Positions 56,218 to 64,000 of a stretch of 64,000 nucleotides of DNA are shown in pieces. Source of the stretch: Cannabis sativa (Eukaryota > Streptophyta > Magnoliopsida > Rosales > Cannabaceae); assembly GCF_029168945.1 (NCBI RefSeq), contig NC_083601.1:68933595-68997594 (forward strand). Direction: 5' to 3'. The translations under genes were made by a program, and so were the position numbers. The number at the start of each line of letters is the position of its first letter. Position 1 is the first letter of the stretch. The notes below the pieces were generated by a model, which saw only the letters and a program-made list of their open reading frames with translations, had not been told where the DNA came from and did not search any database.

Positions 56218-59200
56218 AAATGAATAAGCTAAGAGGAATTAGGATAATTTCGTTTATAAATAAGAATCCAACGATGCTTCGATTAGCGAATGTCAAAGTA
56301 ATCTTATTTATACAATCTTCTTGTTTCCTATCGTAAAAATACTAGTCTAAGGTGTCATCAATTGATGAACAGCTAGATGTCGCATATACAATATTTATCT
56401 TTCGAGATCTAACACTATTATGAATGTCTAATGGTGAAAATCTATTAGGGAATTATCTCATTAGATAAACAAGCCAAGTTAGACCAACAATGAAGATTCG
56501 AAATTAAACTACAACTTAATAACAAAAAATAACATGGTTCAATATAAATTCATACACAATTCAGAAATTATAAGCATATAGCAAGTAGGAATGACAAGTG
56601 AAAATACTAAAACATACAATCCTAAATAATTTCCAAGGTTTTCAACAAACTGATATCAGTGTCCCGTTTAGGCGAGAGTCAAAGCTACCATTCATTGAAT
56701 AGAGTTGTTAGCTCGTCTAAAATGTTAAACATTCTAGCAACTTTTTATTCGATCAAGATTGGAATTCAGCGTTACCCCGTTTAGGCGAGAGTCAAGGCAA
56801 TTCTATCTTATGAGCTTCCACCATTGTTTCATAATTTGCAAGTCAAGTATGGTCGCCACCATTAGGGTGATCCATACCATACAAAACACTTACAAACTAC
56901 TTATCATTCGAGATTAAACGGTGTGAAATTGCTAATGAACGTTCCTCCATAAGGGAGGATTACTCACTAAAACAAACGCAGTGTAAAACCCACAATGGAG
57001 ATCGAATATCTTAATAATAAAGCTCATTATTTAAAGAGAGTTGTATTTTCTTTGATTCTCTTTATTTAATCTATTTATTTTAAATATATATATATTTATT
57101 AATTAAAATTTCCAATTTATAATGAAAAATTCTAAATATAAATTTTAATTTAATATTTATAAATTTTACTTAGATGGATATGAAAATAACATGAATTATT
57201 TCCATCTTAGTAATACTTTCCAATAAATATTTAGAAAATTTTTCAATTTAAGTTGTTACAAAATTAATTTAAATTAATTTACAACTCAAATTTAATTTTC
57301 TATAAATATATATTGCATTTCGAAAAATTAAAGTATTCAAGGACACAATTTTCGAAAATGCATGTTAAAATAAAAAATTAATCCTGGAAAAATTATTCTA
57401 ATTTAATGTTGGCCCAAAATTAATTTACAACAAAAAATATAATTTTCCTATTTAATTAAATATATAAGAAAAATTTCAAATATTTAAGTATGATGATGAA
57501 AATCAACTTAAATATTACTTTTCTATTTAATTAAATATACTAGAATAATACTTCAAGCAAAAATATCATCTATCTAGATTTTCCTTTGACTAATTAATTC
57601 AATTTCTAATAATATACTTTAATTCAATTTATTTTAAATTAATCAATAAATGAAAAAATCATTGATTTAAGTTGATCCAAGAATTAATTAAAATAAATAA
57701 TTAATTTACAACTTAATCTATTTTTCAAGATAAATTCAAAATCATCTTGCATTATGAAATGTAATTTTGAAAATTAATTAATAAAATAAAGAAAAATATA
57801 TTTTACTTCATTTATTTTAATTAATCATTAAATGAAAAAATCATTAATTTAAGTTGGTCCAAAATTAAAATAAATAATTTACAACTTTAATCTATTTTTA
57901 AAATAAAATTCGAAATTCCAGCATTTAAGAAATGCAATTTCGAAATTTGATTAATAAAATAAAGAAAAATATATTTTGAAAATTATTTAAGTTTAGTTAA
58001 AAAATAAATTTCAACTAAAAATAATTTTTTATTTAATTAAGTGTCATGAAAAAGAAATATATAAGTATCATGATGAAAATCAACTTAGATATTTAATTTT
58101 CAAATTAATTAAATGCATTAAATTCAAGAAATAAATAATTAAGTGTAGAGAAGGCTTAATTATTAATCTCTAGTTTAATTCAAGGAAAAAATATACTTAA
58201 AATAAATTGTACCAAAATTAATTATTTAAATAATTAATTTCACAATGTATAATATTTTCCTATTTAATATTAGAAATAATAAGTACTCTAGAAATAACTA
58301 TCTAGAAAATATCTTATTTGACTAAGTATCTTTTCCACAAAATTTGAAAAAATATCTAATTTAAGTTGTATTAGAAAAAATCTAGAACTTAAATATTTTT
58401 AAATTTAAATTTAATTAAATATCAAAAATTAAGTTGTAACCACTTAATTCAAAAATATTCCATTTTAAGTTAATATTCGAAAAGATATTAACCAAAAAAA
58501 TATCTAAAATATTCCATTTTAAGTTAATATTCGAAAAGATATTAACTTAAAAAATATCTTAAGAATCTTAATAACCAATGCCTAAAATTCCTCAACTTAA
58601 TTTTGAAATTTTAAATCCAAAAGATATTCAGATTTAAGTTGGTTAGTTGTAGATAACTAAATATCAACTTAAATAGGAATATTTAATGAAAAATTTAAAT
58701 TAAGCTTCAGAAAGAATCTAGATCGTTATAATTCTATATTTAATTAAATACAAGAAAATACATATTGTTTAGCTTAGAATAAAAAATTCTTTAAACTATA
58801 ATTTTCTTAAATTAATTTCAAAATAAATGAAATTAATTATGTTGCTAATCAATTTTAGTAGGTTAAACTAGTTTAATTAACCTAGTAAAGTTATTCAAAT
58901 CAGGCAAATGGGCCTTCACAATTGGGGTGGTTCATGTGAGGGGGTGCTGGGTTCAGTATGTCGTACCCACTACTATGGCTCCCAACTCTCACACAAGGCC
59001 GAAAAGAGAGGAATTTAACCTTAAAATGAACAACTGTTATTAATTGACTAAGCCCAAAAACAAAATGGGCCTAAATAAAATCTATCAATGACTATGACCT
59101 TTTATTTAGCAACAACAAACTATATGCATCTATAATGAAATTAAACACATAGGCTCACACAGGCACACTTTGGATGGGTCCTATCATATTGCTAGGTCAT

Positions 59201-60416
59201 ACACAGATGAAAGAAGATTGTGAAAATTACCTGTTACAAATTATTTACTTGACCAAGGGAGCCATGAGTTAAAATCAGATCATTGGATCTGTCAAAAAGT
59301 TAACCATGGCTATTTGCAATCAAGCAATAATAGGTTTTGAAAACTTACACATAAGCTAAAACACATACTCCTGCAACAAGGTTAGCTGGATAGTTGGATG
59401 TAGGATTTATTTAATTTTAAATTAAATAATTAATTTCGAAAAAAAAATAATTAATTAAATGAAAAATTATTTTCGAAACTTTTAAAAAAAATTTGAAAAA
59501 TTCGATAATTTAAAAAAAAAATTAAATTTAAAATTAAACCTACAATTTTGAAAAATTAGGTTCCAACCAACCTAAATATCATTTCAAAATTTGCTAACTA
59601 CTTTTAAAAATTAAATGTTATTTTATAAATAAAAATTAAATAAAAAATTAAAAAAAGATAAATGAATATCTTTTTCAGATTTTAAATGTAATTTAAATAA
59701 ATTAAATGACAAAATTTAAAAGTTATCAAAATATCTTACATCTATATAAAATTACATGAATATAGTTATCTTATTTTAAATTTAAATAAGGTCAAATTAT
59801 TTAAAAAAAAGATTTAATTTAAAAATTTAAAATCTGACCTTAAATCTAAAAATAAGATAAGATATAATAAAATTTTAAAAATAAGATAGATTATCAAGCA
59901 AATAAGATAGGTACTAACTATTTTTAAATTGAAATTACACTAATATCTTGAATTAAATTTAAAAAATATTAAATTAATTTATAATGATAGTTAGAATTGA
60001 ATTAGGAATAGTAATAGTATAAATACAGAACTACACCAAAAATCGGAAGTTAATTTCATGAAAAAGCATGAAAAAACGAAGAAAAACAAAAAAATTGCGA
60101 GCTATACGAACAGTTTTCGCGCGTGTGGGGCAGTGACACCATCCCGATATTTTTCGAAACTTCAAAAAATCATAACTAATTCAAATTAAATCGAAATTGA
60201 GTTCTGTAAAAAAGTAAATTGCTTACTTTTTTCCATACTATCCAATAAAAATAATTCCAGAAACAGATATTCAATTATTTTTCACAAAAATTCACAAACA
60301 TCAATCAATCATCAAATAACACTCAATACAACATGATACCATCCAAAACATCAAACAATCATTTTAAAGTCCAAATTTCTTGCAAGTAAATCAATTACCA
60401 TGGCTCTGAGGCCAGT
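56218..60416 (-). mobile_element. Partial Copia interior (leader, minus strand) inside Gypsy C
   Basis: Non-coding, with the conserved pair CCCGTTTAGGCGAGA (about 56663, 56776), AT-rich aatttaagttg runs, a conserved block at 58910-59020 and further leader sequence to the primer site. The 3' LTR and coding region of this Copia are missing on the left, where it joins the Gypsy C RT directly. No open frames are of note. Confidence 0.7.
60399..60415 (-). other. Copia primer-binding site
   Basis: On the minus strand TGGCCTCAGAGCCATGG, two bases from the LTR end. It resembles the methionine tRNA site with changes at two positions. Confidence 0.6.
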
Positions 60417-62312
60417 TGCTGGAATTTATTTTACCATGATCTTAGATCTACTCACAAGTATGTTGATTAACACCCTAAACATGAACTTCTAAAACGATGA
60501 AATAAACACATATAAAGTTTAGGAAACCTTACATTGGGTGCAGCGGAATATAATGACTCCTTCCGTTCAGATATCTAGCCCTTGATTCCTTTCTGTAGCA
60601 GAGCATTATCAATATCTGAACCTGGATCTCTTTCTCTGAATCTTTGATGCTGAAACTCCTTCTTGCTGAAAGTCTTTCTTCACGATCTTCCTCACTATGA
60701 TTGAGGTATCACTTGCTGTGTGTGGGCACTACTCTTACACTAAGAATTTTGAAATTTCAATGAGGAAGAGAGAGAGAGTGGGTTCGGCCAAAGATAGGGA
60801 GAGAGAAGGCTCAGTTTTTTCTGAATGAAAAAGTAGAAAATTTAAGTGTGTAATTTTCCTGAAGCCTTCACTATCTATTTATAGCATTCCACTAGGGTTA
60901 GGTTTCAATTATTTGGCATTAAAATAATGAAAATATCAGTTTAAGTTTCCTACAAAAGTGGCCGGCCCTACACTAGTGGATTTGGGCCTCACTTTTTGCA
61001 ATTTTGCAGTTTTACCTTTTCTACATCTGATTTTCTCAAAAACGCCAATTTTCTAATTCAACCATTTAATTGCCAATTCTAACTATTTAATAACTATAAA
61101 TAATTATTAAATAATATTTTCATTTATCATATTTATTAATTGAACCATACAAAGTATCATAATTAACAAATATGCCCCTAAAACTCTTTCTTTACAATTT
61201 CGCCCTTACTTAGTGAAAAATTCACAAATAGACATAGTCTAATTTGAGAATTATAATTGATTAATCAAAACCAATTACATGAGTCTTACAAGCAATATTA
61301 TCTCAACTAGTGCGGGGACCATGGGTCTATATAACCGAGCTTCCAATAAGTAGATCAAGAATTTAGCACTAAAATTCACTAACTTATTAATTTTTCGTTG
61401 AATCCACGCATAGAACTTAGAATTGCACTCTCAGTTATATAGAATGCTCTATATGTTCCACCATATAGACACATCATTAGTTATCCATTGTTATAATCCT
61501 AATGTGATCAATGATCCTCTATATGAATGATCTACACTGTAAAGGGATTAGATTACCGTTACACCCTACAATGTATTTATTTCTTAAAACACTTGACCCC
61601 GTATAAATGATATTTTAGCTTATGTGAAATGAGTACTCCACCATTTATGTTCGTTTGGTCAAGCTCGAAGGAGATCATCCTTTGCTTACTATTCGCCAGA
61701 TTGAAGCTATAGATTCCATGTTTATGCTAGCGCTCCCACTCAATTGCACTACTGTGTTCCCAAAATGTACGTATCACCCTGACCTAAAAGTAGGTTTAAC
61801 TAACAAATAAAGAACACGAATAGCCTCTTGAGATTGAGCCTAATCATAACAGGATTAAGATCATTTGATCTAGGATCAACTAAGCGATATTGACTTGAAT
61901 AGATATTACAGTAAGTTTAATAAATCTAAGTCAAAGTTCAATATCGGTCCCTTCCGATGCATATTCCATGCATCCAACCTGAGCTTTACTTTAACCAATG
62001 CTCTGGAAAGAACATAGCACTTCTCCAAATGCAAGTAAACTCTGTTGTAGATTATCATATCAGTAAAACCCTATGTCTGATAAATCTAGGAAATTTTATT
62101 CACATAGTCATGTTTACTTTCCAATGTGTTGACAGCACAATAAACAAGATCAAGTATGTGAAAAGGGTTTCAGATGAATTCATAAATTATGTACATATAA
62201 TCATGAAATAAATCATGTGAACCATGCAACATTAAATGTTATTTATGATCTATATTAATAAGTAAATCTGATTATATTGAAATGAGTTTTATTTAGGGCA
62301 TAAAACCCAACA
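60417..62312 (-). repeat. Copia 5' LTR (minus strand), 1896 bp
   Basis: From TGCTGGAATTT (left) to CCCAACA (right). It aligns in order with the LTRs split by Gypsy A and Gypsy B, and is the only undivided copy in the window. The minus strand starts TGTTGGGTTTTATGCCC. Confidence 0.85.
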
Positions 62313-62559
62313 TCTCATATACTCAATTATGAGAGCCTTGATCTGCAGCCAGTTATGACTTACGAAGAACAGCCAGTGCAGATCCTGGATAGAAAGGATA
62401 AAGTCCTTCGGAATAAGACCATAGCATTGGTTAGAGTACTCTGGAGAAATAGCAAGGTGGAGGAAGCCACCTGGGAGCTAGAGTCAGATATGAGAACTCA
62501 ATATCCAAAGTTATTCAGGTTAGATTTCGGGGACGAAATCCTTTTAAGGGGGGAATAGT
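62313..62559 (+). pseudogene. Gypsy C pol 3' end (chromodomain) and polypurine tract
   Basis: Resumes Gypsy pol near its end. An open 67-codon frame, 62355-62558, carries QILDRKDKVLRNK and the chromodomain-like WRNSKVEEATWELESDM. The purine run AAGGGGGGAATAGT follows (62546-62559). Confidence 0.85.
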
Positions 62560-64000
62560 TGTAAAGACCGCTTAGTTTAATTTGGAAATTAGCAGTTAAT
62601 CATGTTTAATTATGGAAAATTATTTATAGATATTTAAATAATTATTATGCTGTTATTATTGAATTCTGAAATGCATTTTATGTCATTTAGTGATTTTCAT
62701 AATTTTGCATTTACGGTGCCCGGTATCATGGAACTCGGTGTTTGGCTCAGTAAAATCACAACTTAATATGTTAGTAGATTGGGACGGTTTATTAGACATT
62801 GGGAATGTTGGGATTGGCCGGGAATTTAGAATTTCCCAAAATACCCCCCTTTTTAGTTCCCTTTATGTTGTTTTAGTGTGGAGGGGCAAAATACTCATTT
62901 TGCCCCAATGATGTTTTCTCCTTTATTGGACTTAGTAAGTGGAATTAAATGTGATTTATGTGAGTTTTGTTGGCTGAAGTAAATGTTATTACATGCAATT
63001 TCTCTCATTTTAAAAAAATTGGAAAGTTAGAAAAAAATTAGAAATTTCAAAGGAAAAGCTTTTTCTCTCAACTTTCTCTCTATATTTTCGGCCTCCTTGA
63101 GCAGCAAGGATCTTTGAATTTTTCTTGTGAATTCATCTCCTTTTTGGTGTTCTAATCAAGCTAGGTTAGCTCCTAATCTCTCTCTCTTTAAGTTTGTTGA
63201 AAATTATAAAAAAAATGAGTAATGCATGTATGGTTTTGAGTTGGTGTTGCTGCTGTGTTTTTCATGTTGTTTCTGAAGTTTAAAGCATGATTCATTGAGT
63301 AGAGTAGAGCTAGGTTTGATGCATGATTGTAGCTTTGTTTCAAGCTTGGAAGTTTTTACTAAAAAAGTTAGTTTTCAAAGAAAAAATGAAGAATCTGTTG
63401 CTGTTGCTTTTGTTGATGCTTGCTGTTGGTTTCCGCAGTTTCTATAGGCTTGATTATGTAATTTTATTCAAGGTTTAATGCATGTTAGTTAGATTTAACC
63501 AGGTTTGAGTTTTGAACTCAAAGCTTGGAGCTTTAATGGTGATTTTCGATTTTGTGTTTTTTGGGCTGTGTAGATGCTTTAGAAATGTTTTTTGGGGTCT
63601 TTAGAACTGGTCTGGAAGTTTTTGTGTGGTTTGGAATTGATTTGAGCAAAGTGTGAATTTTTGAAGGTTTCCTGCGAGGAACCGGAATTCTGGTTGTGCA
63701 TCCGGAATTTCGGATGGGGTTCTAAAAATTCCCAGAACTGGAATTCCGGTTGGGCAACCGGTCTGTCGGTTGGGTAATTTCCAGGAACCCTAGATTTTCT
63801 CATTTTTATGTTATTTGGGGTATTTCCATGCTTTTTATCGATAGGGAAACTTTTAGTTCCTAGTTTAAGCCCTCGGGAAGTGATTTAGCGTATCACTTAT
63901 AGTGTTGTGATTGTTATGGTTTAGGAGCCTGTAAACCGCCGCGCAGTTCGTTCCAGTCAGGTTGACCGGCACACCTGAATTCGGAATTGAGGTAAGATTA
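62560..64000 (+). repeat. Gypsy C 3' LTR (partial, cut by window end)
   Basis: Starts TGTAAAGACCG. It matches the 5' LTR closely through the CT-rich leader and the palindrome segment (about 63682-63760, where point changes break both palindromes), then leaves the window at 64000. Confidence 0.93.

Larger units (their letters stand above)
51543..64000 (+). mobile_element. Gypsy C: rearranged chromovirus, runs off the window
   Basis: 5' LTR 51543-53885, primer site, gag-pol to RT, then a minus-strand Copia segment (56218-62312), then the last 250 bases of pol, a polypurine tract and the start of the 3' LTR (62560 onwards). The Gypsy sequence coding for RNase H and most of integrase is absent. 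It shares the gag deletion and stop of Gypsy B, so both come from one defective subfamily. Confidence 0.9.

Noticed and set aside
61957..62211. 84-codon frame in the Copia LTR
   Set aside because: It is not preserved in the other LTR copies and is within non-coding LTR sequence.

Overview
The window is gene-poor, AT-rich plant nuclear DNA made almost entirely of transposable elements nested inside one another. Chromodomain-bearing Ty3/Gypsy elements with LTRs of about 2.3 kb, Copia LTRs, an Athila-type Gypsy relic, an En/Spm (CACTA) transposon, Helitron ends and MITEs all point to a dicot pericentromeric or interstitial repeat block. The species cannot be fixed from the sequence. No RNA gene, CRISPR array or intact single-copy host gene was seen.

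Layout, left to right. 1-5038 is an AT-rich patchwork: a small Helitron (948-1762), a foldback MITE (2398-3000) that itself holds a hAT MITE (2571-2762), another Helitron-like 3' end (about 3104), and the terminus of a CACTA-type element (to 5038). 5039-5525 and 14974-16124 are the two parts of a minus-strand Copia LTR split by Gypsy A (5526-14968), which has two complete LTRs, a TAGAA target duplication and a decayed gag-pol. 16125-17456 is the 3' end of another Gypsy element with a short LTR. 17457-18600 is Copia leader sequence, 18625-20667 a minus-strand Gypsy LTR, and 20668-22525 an Athila-like pol relic.

22526-48167 is one Copia 3' LTR (minus strand) split by Gypsy B (23359-47141, CAAGC duplication). 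Gypsy B's integrase is in turn split by a 14.4-kb CACTA element (29361-43750, GAT duplication). That CACTA carries a four-exon TNP2-type transposase gene (1129 codons, all exon phases agree) and a twelve-exon second gene joining a plant transposase domain to a Ulp1-like cysteine protease. It also holds about 6 kb of other DNA: a MITE, a retropseudogene with poly(A) and long target duplications, an exon of a TSO1/CPP-like gene, and part of an AINTEGUMENTA-type AP2 gene including its 9-bp microexon. 48168-51542 is the decayed internal region of the split Copia element. Gypsy C starts at 51543 and runs past the window end. Its RT-to-integrase region has been replaced by a partial minus-strand Copia element (56218-62312).

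Relative order of events: Athila relic, then Copia into it, then Gypsy B into the Copia LTR and Gypsy C into the Copia interior, then the CACTA into B and a second Copia into C. Gypsy B and C share a 210-bp in-frame gag deletion and a stop codon at the gag zinc knuckle, so they belong to one defective subfamily that must have been copied with help in trans, unless the stop is recoded. The most promising region is the CACTA element, which appears to have an intact transposase and has gathered fragments of two developmental regulators.
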